Shown: one piece after another, positions 1-9,962 of the stretch
How positions within the stretch are numbered: position 1 is the stretch's first letter
Layout of the letters: every line of letters begins with the position of its first letter
Assembly: GCF_900078305.2 (NCBI RefSeq)
Contig: NZ_LT546028.1
Coordinates: 296,947 to 360,946, forward strand
Length of the DNA stretch: 64,000 nt
Direction: 5' to 3'
Source: Corynebacterium bouchesdurhonense
GTDB lineage: Bacteria; Actinomycetota; Actinomycetes; Mycobacteriales; Mycobacteriaceae
Made by a program: the position numbers and the translations under genes
The notes under the pieces: generated by a model
What the model was told of the DNA's origin: nothing
Database searches by the model: none
Seen by the model: the letters and a program-made list of their open reading frames with translations, nothing else

Positions 1-1015
1 CGGGGTCGCCGGGGCCGAAGTTGACGGCCGGGACACCCAGACTAGAGAAGCGGGCCACGTCCGTCCATCCGAATTTGGCGCGGAAATTGCCGCCCACGGC
101 GCGCACCAGCTCGGCCGCCACCGGGTCGTCGAGGCCGGGCAGGGCGCCGGGCGAGGCGTCATCGTAGGTCAGCTCTAGCGGGCCGGCGAGGGCGAGCACC
201 TCCTCCAGGTGCGCCTTGGCCTCTGGCAGGCTGCGGTCCGGGGCGAAGCGGAAGTTGATCACCAGCCGGGCGTGGTCCGGGATGGTGTTGGTGGCCACGA
301 ATCCCTCCATGCCCACCACGTTCAGGCCCTCGCGGTACTCGCAGCCCGCGATCGTGACAGTGCGCGGCTGGTACTCCGCCACGCGGGTGAGCACCGGGGC
401 GAGCTGGTGGGCGGCGTTTTCGCCCAGCCAGCTGCGTGCGGAGTGGGCGCGGGTGCCGTGCGCGTCGACGAAGACGCGGATGGTGCCCTGGCAGCCCGCC
501 TCGATCACGCCGCCGGAGGGCTCGCCCAGCAGCGCCAAGTCCCCCGCCAGAAGCTCGGGGCGGTCGCGCTCCAAGTGGGCGAGCCCGTTGTACCGCGCGG
601 CCACCTCCTCGCCCTCGTAGGCGATCAGCGTCATGTCGAAGGCGCACGCCTGCCCGCCCCGGGAGGCGAGCCGGGCGAAGACGCTGAGGTAGCAGGCCAG
701 GCCGGACTTCATGTCCACCGACCCGCAGCCGAAGAGCAGATCCTCGCCGTCCGCGCCGCGGCCGAAGTGGTGCGGGGTGTTGCCGGCCAGCGGCACCGTG
801 TCGACGTGGCCGGCGAGCACCACCCGCTGCGGGTGCCCGAAGTGGGTGCGCGCCACCACGGTGTTGCCGCTGCGGATCACCTCCACGCCCCCGAGGGTGC
901 GCAGCGCCGCCTCGATCGCGTCCGCGATCTCGGCCTCGTGGTGGGAGGGGGACTCGATGTCGATGAGGGCGGCGGTGAGGGCAACGGGGTCGTCGAAAAG
1001 CAAAAGCTCAGTCAC
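1..1015 (-). CDS. dapE: Succinyl-diaminopimelate desuccinylase, 3' end cut by window edge
   Basis: M20-family zinc peptidase that hydrolyses N-succinyl-LL-diaminopimelate in lysine and peptidoglycan precursor synthesis (cytoplasm). The minus-strand translation starts at GTG (1015) and shows the family motifs in order: [10 protein letters not shown] near the N-terminus, [11 protein letters not shown] with the first metal ligand, [17 protein letters not shown] with the catalytic glutamate, and LLGEPSGG. The frame runs off the left edge, so the C-terminus is missing. It is divergent from the permease at 1056; dapD lies at 3862, an arrangement (dapE, aroP-type permease, dapD) known from Corynebacterium glutamicum. 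The dispersed motif GTCGNNAAGC occurs at codons 5-8. Confidence 0.93.
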   Translation of the reverse strand, partial: MTELLLFDDPVALTAALIDIESPSHHEAEIADAIEAALRTLGGVEVIRSGNTVVARTHFGHPQRVVLAGHVDTVPLAGNTPHHFGRGADGEDLLFGCGSVDMKSGLACYLSVFARLASRGGQACAFDMTLIAYEGEEVAARYNGLAHLERDRPELLAGDLALLGEPSGGVIEAGCQGTIRVFVDAHGTRAHSARSWLGENAAHQLAPVLTRVAEYQPRTVTIAGCEYREGLNVVGMEGFVATNTIPDHARLVINFRFAPDRSLPEAKAHLEEVLALAGPLELTYDDASPGALPGLDDPVAAELVRAVGGNFRAKFGWTDVARFSSLGVPAVNFGPGDP

Positions 1016-1055
1016 CCCGCAAATCCTACGTGGGGGGTGGTTTAGAGTTATCCGC

Positions 1056-2447
1056 ATGTCAACTTCCCTCGCGCGCGGGCTGAAAACGCGCCACCTGACC
1101 ATGATGGGGCTCGGCTCCGCCATCGGCGCCGGGCTGTTCCTGGGCACCGGGGTGGGCATCGCCGCGGCCGGGCCGGCGGTGCTTCTGGCCTACATCATCG
1201 CCGGCGCCATCACCGTGCTAGTCATGCAGATGCTTGCCGAGATGGTGGCCGCCCGGCCCTCCTCCGGCACCTTCTCCACCTACGCCGAGCAGGCGTTCGG
1301 GCCCTGGGCCGGGTTCACCATCGGCTGGCTGTACTGGTTCATGATGATCATGATCATGGCGGTGGAGATCACCGGCGCCTCCGCCATCATCGCCGCCTGG
1401 TTCGGGGTCTCGCCATGGATCCCCGCCCTGATCGCCATGGCCGCGTTCACCGCCATCAACTTCACCGCCGTGAAGAACTACGGCGAGTTCGAGTTCTGGT
1501 TCGCCCTGATCAAGGTGGTGGTCATCGCCGCGTTCCTGGTGCTCGGCGCGCTGCTGTGGCTCGGCGCCCTGCCCGGCACCGGGTTCGTGGGGCTCACCAA
1601 CGTCGCCGATGTGGGCTTCATGCCCAACGGCTGGGGCGGCGTTGCCACCGCCCTGCTCGCCGTGGCGTTCGCGTTCGGCGGCATCGAGCTGGTCACCATC
1701 GCCGCCGCCGAATCCGACGACCCGGAGGTGGCCGTCCACTCCGCCATTCGCACCATCATCTGGCGCATCAGCTTCTTCTACATCGGCTCGGTGCTCCTGA
1801 TCGTGCTGCTGCTGCCCTTCGACCAGATCGGCGGGGCCAGCGACGCCTCCGAGTCCCCCTTCACCGCCGTGCTGCGCATGGCCAACATCCCGGGCGCGGT
1901 GGGCATCATGGAGGCCGTCATCGCCGTGGCGCTGCTGTCCGCCTGCAACACCCAGATCTACGGCTCCTCGCGCTTCCTGCACAACCTCGCCGTGCGCGGC
2001 GACGCGCCGGCGGCCTTCGCCGCCACCGACGCCCGCGGCGTGCCCGTGCGCTCCGTGGTCGTGTCCGTCCTCTTCGGGCTCGCGGCCGTGGGGCTGCAGT
2101 ACTGGAACCCGCCGGGGCTGCTCGCCTTCCTGCTCAACGCGGTCGGCGGCTGCCTGGTGGTGATCTGGTTCGCCATCGCGTTCTCCTTCCTGCGCATCCA
2201 CCCGCAGCTGGAGGCGGACGGTGACATCACCGAGGTCCGCATGTGGGCGCCCGGTGTCCTGCCGTGGGCGACCATCGCCCTGGCCGGCGGCATCGTGGCG
2301 CTCATGCTCACCAACCCGGACGGGCGCTTCCAGGTGCTCGCCGTGGCCGTTGTCGTCGGCGTGATTGCACTGTGCGGCGCGGCGTGGACGCGCACGGAAA
2401 CGTTCCAATCCAACCACAAGCAGCAAGGAGTTCGCGGCGATGAGTAG
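1056..2447 (+). CDS. Amino acid permease, AroP-like (APC superfamily), copy 1
   Basis: Cytoplasmic-membrane proton/amino acid symporter of about 463 residues, the usual family size, with about 12 hydrophobic segments. The first helix carries the APC signature [16 protein letters not shown]. Further family features are the [10 protein letters not shown] segment and [17 protein letters not shown]. The ATG at 1056 is chosen because the family N-terminus ([16 protein letters not shown]) follows directly; upstream in-frame codons are an extension into dapE antisense. Position between dapE and dapD matches aroP of C. glutamicum, so aromatic amino acids are a plausible substrate, but specificity cannot be read from sequence. 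A TAGAGT -10-like box lies just before the start. Confidence 0.9.
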   Translation: MSTSLARGLKTRHLTMMGLGSAIGAGLFLGTGVGIAAAGPAVLLAYIIAGAITVLVMQMLAEMVAARPSSGTFSTYAEQAFGPWAGFTIGWLYWFMMIMIMAVEITGASAIIAAWFGVSPWIPALIAMAAFTAINFTAVKNYGEFEFWFALIKVVVIAAFLVLGALLWLGALPGTGFVGLTNVADVGFMPNGWGGVATALLAVAFAFGGIELVTIAAAESDDPEVAVHSAIRTIIWRISFFYIGSVLLIVLLLPFDQIGGASDASESPFTAVLRMANIPGAVGIMEAVIAVALLSACNTQIYGSSRFLHNLAVRGDAPAAFAATDARGVPVRSVVVSVLFGLAAVGLQYWNPPGLLAFLLNAVGGCLVVIWFAIAFSFLRIHPQLEADGDITEVRMWAPGVLPWATIALAGGIVALMLTNPDGRFQVLAVAVVVGVIALCGAAWTRTETFQSNHKQQGVRGDE

Positions 2448-3837
2448 CGCGGCTGGTACCAGGGGGGCGTCGGCAAGCACGAGCCCCCAAAACGAACTCG
2501 GCACGGGCCTTCAGCCCCGCCACCTCACCCTCATGGGCCTGGGCACGGCGATCGGCGCCGGGCTCTTCCTCGGCGTCGGCGTGGGCATCCGCGCCGCCGG
2601 GCCCGCGATTCTGCTCGCGTACGTGATCGCCGGCGCGATCGTCATCGCCGTGATGCGCATGCTCGGCGAGATGGCCGCCGCCGACCCCTCCTCCGGCTCC
2701 TTTGCCACCTACGGGCGCCAGGCGTTCGGGCACTGGGCCGGGTTCCTGCTCGGCTGGCTGTACTGGTTTTTGCTGATCATGGTGTGCGGCGCGGAAATCA
2801 CCGGCGCCGCCGCGATCATGGCCGGCTGGTTCGGCATCCCGCAGTGGATCCCCGCGCTGGTGGCCGTGGCCGTGTTCGCCGTGGTCAACCTCGCGCAGGT
2901 GCGCGGCTTCGGCGAGTTCGAGTTCTGGTTCGCCATGATCAAGATCGCGGTCATCCTCGGCTTCCTGATCATCGCCGCGCTGCTGTGGCTCGGGCTGTGG
3001 CCGGGGCAGGAGTTCGTCGGCTTCAGCAACGTGCGTGAATCCGGGTTCGCGCCCAACGGCATCCCGGGCATCGCCGCCGGCCTGCTGGCCGTTGCGTTCG
3101 CATTCGGCGGCATCGAGGTGGTCACCATCGCCGCCGCGGAGTCCCAGAACCCGGCGCAGGCCGTGAAGAAGGCGGTCAACTCCGTGATCTGGCGCATCGC
3201 GTTGTTCTACGTCGGCTCCGTCATCGCCATTGTGCTGCTGCTGCCGTTCGCGCAGATCGACGGCGCGGATTCCGCCGCGGACTCCCCCTTCGCGCTCGTA
3301 CTCGCCATGGCCAACATCCCCGGCGTTGTCGGCTTCATGGAGGCCGTGATCGTGCTCGCGCTGCTGTCCGCCTTCAACGCCCAGATCTACGGCACCTCGC
3401 GCATGGCGTACCAGCTCGCGCTCGAGGGCGACGCGCCGCGCTGGCTCGCGCGCACCAGTGGCAACGTGCCGCGCAACTCCGTGTGGGTGTCCATCTTCTT
3501 CGCGCTCGTGGCCGTGGCCCTGCAGTGGTGGAACCCGCCGGGGCTGCTCGACTTCCTCATGAACGCCGTGGGCGGCTGCCTCATCGTCACGTGGATCATG
3601 ATCACGCTCAGCTACATCCGCCTCCACCCCACCATCCGCGACTCCGCCGTGAAGGTTCACGGCGCCGCGTGGCTGCCGTGGGTGACGCTCGCCGCGCTGG
3701 TTGCGCTCATGGGGCTCATGCTTTTCGACGCATCCACACGCAACCAAATCATCTCCGTCCTGATCCTCTCCGCCGGCCTCATCGCCGCGTCGTTTCTGAC
3801 CGGCCGGCGCGACCGGAGCGCCGCCCCTGGCCTGTAG
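2440..3837 (+). CDS. Amino acid permease, AroP-like (APC superfamily), copy 2
   Basis: Second APC permease (465 residues), clearly a paralogue of the gene before it: [33 protein letters not shown] and [17 protein letters not shown] align throughout. The ATG at 2440 follows AAGGAG (2425-2430) and overlaps the preceding stop by 8 bases, which implies translational coupling in a two-gene operon. The N-terminal tail before the first helix contains a segment encoded by a copy of the dispersed GTCGNNAAGC motif (GASASTS), absent from copy 1. Substrates are unknown; the pair looks like a tandem duplication of an aroP-type gene. Confidence 0.9.
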   Translation: MSSAAGTRGASASTSPQNELGTGLQPRHLTLMGLGTAIGAGLFLGVGVGIRAAGPAILLAYVIAGAIVIAVMRMLGEMAAADPSSGSFATYGRQAFGHWAGFLLGWLYWFLLIMVCGAEITGAAAIMAGWFGIPQWIPALVAVAVFAVVNLAQVRGFGEFEFWFAMIKIAVILGFLIIAALLWLGLWPGQEFVGFSNVRESGFAPNGIPGIAAGLLAVAFAFGGIEVVTIAAAESQNPAQAVKKAVNSVIWRIALFYVGSVIAIVLLLPFAQIDGADSAADSPFALVLAMANIPGVVGFMEAVIVLALLSAFNAQIYGTSRMAYQLALEGDAPRWLARTSGNVPRNSVWVSIFFALVAVALQWWNPPGLLDFLMNAVGGCLIVTWIMITLSYIRLHPTIRDSAVKVHGAAWLPWVTLAALVALMGLMLFDASTRNQIISVLILSAGLIAASFLTGRRDRSAAPGL

Positions 3838-3861
3838 CGGCGATGCTCTAAGGTGCAAGGC

Positions 3862-4833
3862 ATGACTGCTCTCTCCGCGCAGGCCCGCGGCCTTGCCACC
3901 ATCACCCACGACGGCACAGTTCTCGACGTTTGGTACCCGGCGCCGAAGGTTGGTGCAAAGGGTGCGTCGACAAGCACAAAGCGCTTGGAGGAGGCGGACC
4001 CGCGCTTCGCCGAGCTCGAGGGGCCCGACGAGGCCCGCGGGGTGGCGCGCGTGGCCGTGGAGACCACCATCGCGGACCTCACGCAGCCGGCCGTGGACGC
4101 GTACGACGTGTACCTGCGCCTGCACCTGCTATCCCACCGCCTGATCAAGCCGCACGACGCCAACATGGACGGCGTGTTCGGGCTGCTGGCCAACGTGGTG
4201 TGGACCAACTACGGGCCGTGCGCGGTGGCCGACTTCCAGATGACGCGCGGGCGCCTCGCCGCGCAGGGGCCCGTGGTGGTCTACTCCGTGGACAAGTTCC
4301 CGCGAATGGTGGACTACGTGGTGCCGTCCGGCGTGCGCATCGGCGACGCGGACCGCATCCGCCTCGGCGCGCACCTCGCCGAGGGCACGACCGTGATGCA
4401 CGAGGGGTTTGTGAACTTCAACGCGGGCACGCTGGGCGCATCCATGGTTGAGGGCCGCATCTCCGCCGGCGTGGTGGTGGGCGACGGCACCGACATCGGC
4501 GGCGGCGCCTCCATCATGGGCACCCTGTCCGGCGGCGGCAAGGAAGTGATTAGCCTGGGCGAGCGCTGCCTGCTCGGCGCGAACGCGGGTGTGGGCATTT
4601 CGCTTGGCGACGACTGCGTGGTGGAAGCCGGCCTCTACGTGACCGCAAGCTCCAAAGTCGTGCTGAGCGCGCCGGTGGCGGAGGCGCTGGGCAAGGAGGC
4701 GGGTGCCGAGGTGAAGGCGCTCGAGCTCTCCGGCAAGAGCGGGCTGCAGTTCCGCCGCAACTCGCTCAGCGGCGCCATCGAGGTGGTGCCGGCGAAGGGC
4801 ATCGCGCTCAACGACGCGCTGCACGCGAACTAA
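3862..4833 (+). CDS. dapD: Tetrahydrodipicolinate N-succinyltransferase
   Basis: Cytoplasmic enzyme that transfers succinyl from succinyl-CoA to tetrahydrodipicolinate, two steps before DapE in the succinylase branch of lysine/DAP synthesis. The 323-residue protein has an alpha/beta N-terminal domain and a C-terminal left-handed beta-helix of hexapeptide repeats ([20 protein letters not shown], then [20 protein letters not shown]). This is the actinobacterial DapD type. ATG 3862 is preferred over the in-frame GTG at 3853 because AAGG at 3850-3853 is then correctly spaced. A small loop (KGASTSTKR, about residues 35-43) is encoded by a copy of the dispersed motif. No terminator is visible before the damaged sequence at 4897. 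Confidence 0.95.
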   Translation: MTALSAQARGLATITHDGTVLDVWYPAPKVGAKGASTSTKRLEEADPRFAELEGPDEARGVARVAVETTIADLTQPAVDAYDVYLRLHLLSHRLIKPHDANMDGVFGLLANVVWTNYGPCAVADFQMTRGRLAAQGPVVVYSVDKFPRMVDYVVPSGVRIGDADRIRLGAHLAEGTTVMHEGFVNFNAGTLGASMVEGRISAGVVVGDGTDIGGGASIMGTLSGGGKEVISLGERCLLGANAGVGISLGDDCVVEAGLYVTASSKVVLSAPVAEALGKEAGAEVKALELSGKSGLQFRRNSLSGAIEVVPAKGIALNDALHAN

Positions 4834-4896
4834 CCGTCCCAGTGTGCCGCCTTGGGGGTGGGCGGTCAAGGGGTTGGGTGGTGGTTGTGGATAACG

Positions 4897-5033
4897 GCGG
4901 GGGGGGGGGGGGGGGGGGGGGCGCCCCCCCCCCCCCCCGGGGCCGCCCCCCCCCGCCCGGGGGGTGGGGGGCGCGGCTGCCCGCGCGCTGACCACGATGA
5001 ACGGGGGGAGCGTCGGAGGTGTATAAGAGACAG
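4897..5033. other. Assembly artefact: poly-G/poly-C block and Nextera adapter remnant
   Basis: Long runs of G, then C, then G fill about 4900-4975. At 5009-5033 lies a sequence ending TGTATAAGAGACAG, differing from the Nextera read-1 adapter/mosaic end at only a few positions. The gene on the minus strand starting at 5673 runs straight into it. This is a contig junction and not a biological spacer, so adjacency of dapD and the next gene is not proven. Confidence 0.93.
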
Positions 5034-5673
5034 GGGTGCGCGCCGCGTCGGCGATCAGCGCCAACGGCGCGAGCGCTTCCTCCCACTGCGCCGGCGTGGA
5101 GGTGGGCGCGAGCTGCGCCAGCGCCCACGCGCCCTCGCACCACACGGCAGACACGGCCGGCGGCAGCTCCGCCAGGGCGGTGCGCACGCGGACGTCGACG
5201 AAGCGGCGCACCGGGCCGGCGTCGGTGCCGAAGACGGTGAAGCCCTCCTCGCGCGCCACCTCAACCAGGTCCGTCGAGGACTCCACCGCGAAACCGTCGC
5301 GGCGCATGTCCACCACCACGGCCGAGGCCTCGCCGGTGGACATGGCGATCACCGTGGCGGCGCCCAGGTCGGCCACGTGCATGTCGTGCCCGTACACCTG
5401 CCCCGACACCACGTCGCGCGCCGTGCTTCCCGACGCCGCCGCCCCCCGCTGCCACTCCCCCGCCAACAGGTCGTCCTCCCTGGCGAAGGCGAAGCCGCGC
5501 GCCTCCGCCCACGCCCGGCGCTCCCGCCGCTCCCGGCGCGACGCTCCCGGCAGCTGCAGACCGGGCTGGGGGGCGTCGACAAGCGAAGGCTCCCGCTCGC
5601 GCGCGTCCGCGTTCCACAACCACAGGCCGGCGGCGAGCGACACCAGCGCCAGGAGGATAAGTAGGTATGCCAT
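5034..5673 (-). CDS. Membrane-anchored conserved corynebacterial protein, truncated by assembly artefact
   Basis: Starts at ATG 5673 with an N-terminal transmembrane anchor (MAYLLILLALVSLAAGLWLW), followed by a basic stretch and a soluble domain of about 190 residues without a recognised motif. The natural reading ends near ALIADAART at 5034; beyond it the frame translates the adapter (PVSYTPPT), so the true C-terminus is missing. An antisense extension to 4129 is spurious. I do not recognise the function. The segment after the anchor overlaps a copy of the dispersed motif (5575-5584). Confidence 0.65.
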
Positions 5674-5716
5674 TGGGAACCGATGTTAGTGCCCCGCGCG
5701 GGGCCGGCTGGTATCG

Positions 5717-6559
5717 CTACAGGTCGGTGGAGACCGGGTTGCCCGGGTTGGCCGACCACTGGGACCAGCCGCCGATGTAGTGGCGCGGCACCGGCAGGCC
5801 CGCGTGCGCCATGGCGGCGAGCAACAGCGCCGAGTGGTTGCCCGAGCCGGAGTAGAAGATCGCGTCCGCCGGGTCCGAGTCCTGCGTGATTCCGACCTCA
5901 GCCAGGCGCTCGCGGATCTCCTCGGCGGGCTTGACCGCGTTGCTGTCCTCCTCGAAGAGGTCACCCACCGGCAGGTTCACCGCGCCCGGGATGTGGCCCG
6001 CCTGCAGATCCAGGATCTCGCGGCGGCCTTGGAAGCGGCGTTGGGAGCGGGCGTCGACAAGCAAGCCCTCAAACTCGCGGACCTCCTCCATCTCCGCGGT
6101 GGGCAAGTGGCCCGTGGAGATCTCCACCTGGCGCGGCACGACCACGTTGCCCGGGCCCGCCACGGTGGGAAGCCCCCTCGCATCCCACTCGGCGAAGCCG
6201 CCGTCCAGGATCGAGACGTCTTCGATGCCCGCCCAGCGCAGCACCCACCACGCGCGGGCGGCGAAGAGGCCGTTGCCGCCGTCATAGATGAACACCGGGC
6301 GGCCCGGCTCGACGCCCCACGCGCGGACCGCCCTGCGCAGCGTCTCGACGTCCGGCAGCGGGTTACGCCCGCCACGGCGGCCCGGCATGCCCGTGAGCTG
6401 CGACGCTGGGTCGCAAAACACAGCCGTGGGGATGTGCTCGGATTGGAACTTCGACCAGGACTGGCCCGATTTCGCTTCCCACAGCGACGCGAGAACGGTT
6501 TGGCGCTTTCCGGATTTAATGTGCTCGTGCAGGGTTTCCGCGGAGACGAAGACGCTCAT
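5717..6559 (-). CDS. Two-domain rhodanese-like sulfurtransferase with Ser at the catalytic position
   Basis: 280-residue protein with two rhodanese domains, as in thiosulfate and 3-mercaptopyruvate sulfurtransferases (about 1-140 and 150-280). Conserved rhodanese elements are present: AVFCDPASQLTG, VFIYDGGNGLFAARAWW, LDGGFAEW, LLVDARSQRRFQG, AGHIPGAVNLP and HYIGGWSQW. In the C-terminal active-site loop, where the family has Cys in a CGSG context, the sequence is YSGSGNHSA, with codon TCC (Ser). It may be catalytically altered, or the lineage may commonly have this loop. ATG 6559 starts the first domain directly. It stands alone, followed by the IS30-type element. Confidence 0.85.
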   Translation of the reverse strand: MSVFVSAETLHEHIKSGKRQTVLASLWEAKSGQSWSKFQSEHIPTAVFCDPASQLTGMPGRRGGRNPLPDVETLRRAVRAWGVEPGRPVFIYDGGNGLFAARAWWVLRWAGIEDVSILDGGFAEWDARGLPTVAGPGNVVVPRQVEISTGHLPTAEMEEVREFEGLLVDARSQRRFQGRREILDLQAGHIPGAVNLPVGDLFEEDSNAVKPAEEIRERLAEVGITQDSDPADAIFYSGSGNHSALLLAAMAHAGLPVPRHYIGGWSQWSANPGNPVSTDL

Positions 6560-6773
6560 GGCGCCAAGTGTAGCCAGGGTTGGGCGGGCGCTCAGGGCGT
6601 GCGGGGTGGGCGCGGAGTTGGCGGCAGGGCGCTCAGGGCGTGCGGGGTGTTGGCGGCAGGGCGCCGGGGCGGAGGTTGGGTGCTCGATGCGGTGGTTACG
6701 CGGGGCAAAACCCAAATGATCATTAGTACCTGGTCATTAGTCGGGTAAAGCGCCCGGGTGAAGCGCGGCGCTA

Positions 6774-7460
6774 TCAAGCGGTGGTTGCACCACTTTGTGC
6801 TAGTTGTTGCATCATCTCACGCGGTGTCATGCCGTTGAAGATGACTCTGGGCGTGTCGTTGAGTTCGTCTTGGACCCAGGCGACGTGGTCGACGGTGACT
6901 TCTTTGAAGTCGGTGGCTTTGGGGTAGAACCGGCGCCGGATCTCGCCGTTGGTGTTTTCGTTGGTGGGGCGCTGCCAGGGTGAGTGCGGGTCGCAGAAGT
7001 ACACCGCACAGCCTTCCGCAATTTTCACCTGGGCGGTCATCGCCATTTCTGCCCCTTGATCCCAGGTGATGGTCTTTAGCTGCTCTTTGTTGAGGTCTTT
7101 GACCATGTCCTGGATCGTTTCCACCACTGTCTTCGAGCTGTGGTCGTCTGGAAGGTGACCTAACAGGGTAAATCGGGTGGTGCGCTCAACCAGGGTGATC
7201 AGGGCACTCTTGCCGTTTTTGCCGATGACGAGGTCGCCTTCCCAGTGCCCGAAGATGGCCCGGTCGTCGACTTCAGGGGGGCGTGTGGTGATTTCAGCAC
7301 CCTTGATCCAGCCACGTCGGTTGGTCAGCAACCCAGCGGTGCGTTTGCGTGGTTTGCGTTGTGCCCCGCCGCGGATCAGCGCGTGTTGGTCTTTGATGTA
7401 GGCCTCGAGTTCTTGACGCAGGCTGCCGGCACCTTGAATGTAGATGGCGCTGTAGATCGA
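6774..7460 (-). pseudogene. IS30-family transposase, C-terminal fragment (DDE domain)
   Basis: C-terminal part of the transposase split by the IS256-type insertion. It carries the catalytic domain: GHWEGDLVIGK with the first Asp, TWDQGAEM with the second Asp and PTNENTNGEIRRRF with the Glu. The frame continues upstream into IS256 sequence only by chance. The residues YSAIYIQG continue the sequence MHISHESI found at the end of the N-terminal fragment at 8902-9962. As split, it cannot make an intact transposase. Confidence 0.9.
7453..7460. repeat. 8-bp target-site duplication (TAGATCGA), left copy
   Basis: TAGATCGA occurs immediately outside both ends of the IS256-type element, at 7453-7460 and 8902-8909. 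An 8-bp duplication is typical for IS256-family transposition. Deleting the element plus one copy restores the IS30 transposase frame exactly (HESI joined to YSAI), which proves the order of insertion. Confidence 0.95.
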
Positions 7461-8901
7461 GAGAGTGTCAGGAAGTTTGTGTGTGAGGCTCTGATCTGAA
7501 AGGAGTTTCACCGATAATGACTACGGTGTCACCGAAGAAAGGCTATGACCCGTCGAGGGTCAACGCGATCAGCGAGAAGCTGATGGATAACCCCGAGCTC
7601 GCAAAGCTCATCGGGGAGCTCTCCACCTCCACCGACGACGCCAGTGAGCTGGTGAAGGGGCTTTTGCAGGCATCGATCAACGCTGGCCTGCAGGCGGAGA
7701 TGGACGCCCATTTGGGCTACGAGCACTCCGACCGCAAAGCCAAAGCCCAGGTAGATACCGGTGATGGTGGTAACCACCGCAACGGGTCCTACACCAAAAC
7801 CGTGGATTCTGGCTATGGCCCGCTGGAAGTGACCGTGCCCAGGGATCGGGCGGGGACGTTTCGCCCGCAGATGGTGCCCAAAGGTGTCCGCAGGCTCACC
7901 GAGCTTGATGACATGATCATCTCCCTGTACGCGGGTGGGATGACCGTGCGCGACATCCAGCACCACCTTGCAACCACCCTTGGGGTGGACATGAGCCCGG
8001 ATACCATCAGCACGATCACCGACGCGGTGCTCGATGAGGTGATGCTGTGGCAGAACCGCCAGCTAGATGAGTTCTACCCGGTGATCTTCCTCGACGCACT
8101 TAGAGTCAAGATCCGCGACGGCCACCGCGTGGTCAACAAGTCCTGCTACATGGCCGTTGGCGTGGACATGGACGGCATCAAACACATCTTGGGGTTGTGG
8201 ATCGCTGATACCGAAGGTGCCGCATTTTGGGCATCCGTATGCGCTGACCTTGCCAACCGTGGGGTGCAAGACGTGTTCATCGTCTGCTGCGACGGACTCA
8301 AAGGCCTGCCCGAGGCGGTCGAAGCGACGTGGCCGAATTCCATGGTGCAAACCTGCATCGTGCACCTGATCCGGGCGGCGAATAGGTGGGTGTCCTACCA
8401 GGACCGCAAACCCGTCTCCCGAGCGCTGCGGAAGGTCTACACCGCACCGAATGAGGACACCGCCCGTGCCGCCCTAGACGCGTTCGAGGCATCTGAGCTT
8501 GGGCGCCGCTACCCGCAATCGGTGAAGGTGTGGCGCGACGCGTGGGACCGGTTCGTGCCGTTTCTGCAGTTCCCTCCGGCGGCCCGCCGGGTGCTCTACA
8601 CCACGAACTCGATCGAGTCGCTTAATGCTGAGTTGCGCAAAGCCACCCGGAACCGGGGCCAGTTCCCGAACGATACCGCGGCGTTGAAGACGTTGTGGTT
8701 GATGATTTGCAACATCGAAGACAAGCGCGCCGCCCAGCGGGCGAAGAAAGCGAAACGGGTAACCGAATCCAACGGCTATATTGAAGGGGCGAAAGCCACC
8801 GGGTGGAAACAAGCCATCAACCAACTAGCCGTGGCATACCCCGACCGATTCGCGGACTACTTGTAAACTAAGCCCCCGCACACAAACAATCGGACACTCT
8901 C
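7461..8901 (+). mobile_element. IS256-family insertion sequence, complete
   Basis: 1441-bp element with imperfect terminal inverted repeats of about 23 bp: left end GAGAGTGTCAGGAAGTTTGT, right end (reverse complement) GAGAGTGTCCGATTGTTTGT. It is flanked by the 8-bp duplication TAGATCGA and encodes one intact transposase. It is inserted in the IS30-type transposase in the opposite orientation. Both ends and the transposase look intact, so recent or ongoing mobility is plausible. Confidence 0.94.
7517..8866 (+). CDS. IS256-family transposase
   Basis: 449-residue mutator-type transposase. The catalytic Asp lies in VIFLDALRVKIRDG, the second Asp in CCDGLKGLPEAV, and the Glu in TTNSIESLNAELRKATRNRG, the family signature. 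The ATG at 7517 lies 56 bp inside the left terminal repeat, with AAGGAG at 7499-7504 as ribosome binding site. No frameshift or stop is present, so the enzyme should be active. The DXE region and length agree with intact corynebacterial IS256-type transposases. Confidence 0.95.
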   Translation: MTTVSPKKGYDPSRVNAISEKLMDNPELAKLIGELSTSTDDASELVKGLLQASINAGLQAEMDAHLGYEHSDRKAKAQVDTGDGGNHRNGSYTKTVDSGYGPLEVTVPRDRAGTFRPQMVPKGVRRLTELDDMIISLYAGGMTVRDIQHHLATTLGVDMSPDTISTITDAVLDEVMLWQNRQLDEFYPVIFLDALRVKIRDGHRVVNKSCYMAVGVDMDGIKHILGLWIADTEGAAFWASVCADLANRGVQDVFIVCCDGLKGLPEAVEATWPNSMVQTCIVHLIRAANRWVSYQDRKPVSRALRKVYTAPNEDTARAALDAFEASELGRRYPQSVKVWRDAWDRFVPFLQFPPAARRVLYTTNSIESLNAELRKATRNRGQFPNDTAALKTLWLMICNIEDKRAAQRAKKAKRVTESNGYIEGAKATGWKQAINQLAVAYPDRFADYL

Positions 8902-9962
8902 TAGATCGATTCGTGGGAGATGTGCATAGCCCCATCATCCGGGTAGCAGCTACGCAAACGCCGCTCGATGCGCTTAGGCGACCATCGCCTGGCTAAACCG
9001 GCCAGCACTTCTTGACGCAGTAGCAGGCAAACGTCAATCTTTCGGGGCTTGGGGCGCCGTTTGCGCTCGGCGGTGAGCTCTTCAGCGTGCTCAACGTTGT
9101 AGAAGGTTGTGACGGCCCCATCATGGTCGATGCAGGTGACGGCGTTTCGTTCTATCTCACGCTTGACCACAGTGTGGTCGCGGCCTATATCCCGACCGAT
9201 CGCGCGGATGCTGCGACCGGCTGCGATCCCTTCAGCAATGCGGATACGATCCACTGTGCTCAAACGGGTTCCCCGCCCAACTTTCTCGCCGGCTTGGCTG
9301 GGTTGTGTGCTTACGACACGAGGCTCTGTGATCGTCATGGCCTCATTTTTCAACCACAGGTATACAGTGGCCTCACTCAAGCTAAGCGTGTCGGCGATCT
9401 GGGGCACCCGCCACCCTCTATTTGCCAGTACGAGCGCTTCTGCTCGTTTCTTCGTGAAGTGCTTCTGGCTGCCCCGTGGGCCTTGCACACCCGCTTTGCC
9501 CATCCACACATACACTGCGTGCGCGCTGCGGCCGATCTCTTTCGCAACATGGTAAGGGCTACGCCCAGCACGCACCTGCGTCAACGCGTACTCCCGCTCC
9601 TGGGCAGTAGCGTTTTTCACCCCCGCCACCGCAATGGGTGATTCCTGGCGCAGCCGATAACACAACGCCCCCGGATCCATCCCAACCATTTGAGCAGCCT
9701 TGGCCTGGCTCATCCCTAGCGCGAGCAGCTTCTTCGCCTCAACGAACAACGCGTCATTAGCAGCCGCTTTAGCATTCTTCGGCGCAGGCACACCGGCTTT
9801 CCTCAACCATCTCCACACATTGTGCTTCGTGACGCCTAACGAAGAAGCAACCTCGGCAACCATCTCACCAGCCGCCACCCGAGCAACCGCCTCCCGGCGA
9901 ACCTCCGCGGGGATCTCCTTCGAACCCACAACAACCACCTCTTTCTGTCTGAGGTGGTGCAT
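8902..9962 (-). pseudogene. IS30-family transposase, N-terminal fragment (HTH domains)
   Basis: N-terminal part of the split transposase. It has several helix-turn-helix-like repeats: about residues 20-60 (EVRREAVARVAAGEM onward), about 75-110, 125-165, and an HTH_38-type segment near 230-265 (RIRIAEGIAAGRSIRAIGRD). It ends at MHISHESI where the IS256-type element is inserted. The extra HTH repeats explain why this element is longer than classical IS30. The start at ATG 9962 is provisional, since a GTG a few codons in is also possible. Confidence 0.88.

Noticed and set aside
1218..2504. Long minus-strand ORF opposite the permeases
   Set aside because: Antisense shadow caused by high GC; His/Gly/Asp-rich composition without motifs.
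4129..5673. A 514-codon minus-strand frame covering the membrane protein and antisense of dapD
   Set aside because: Only the first about 213 codons are natural; the rest is adapter, G/C runs and dapD antisense.
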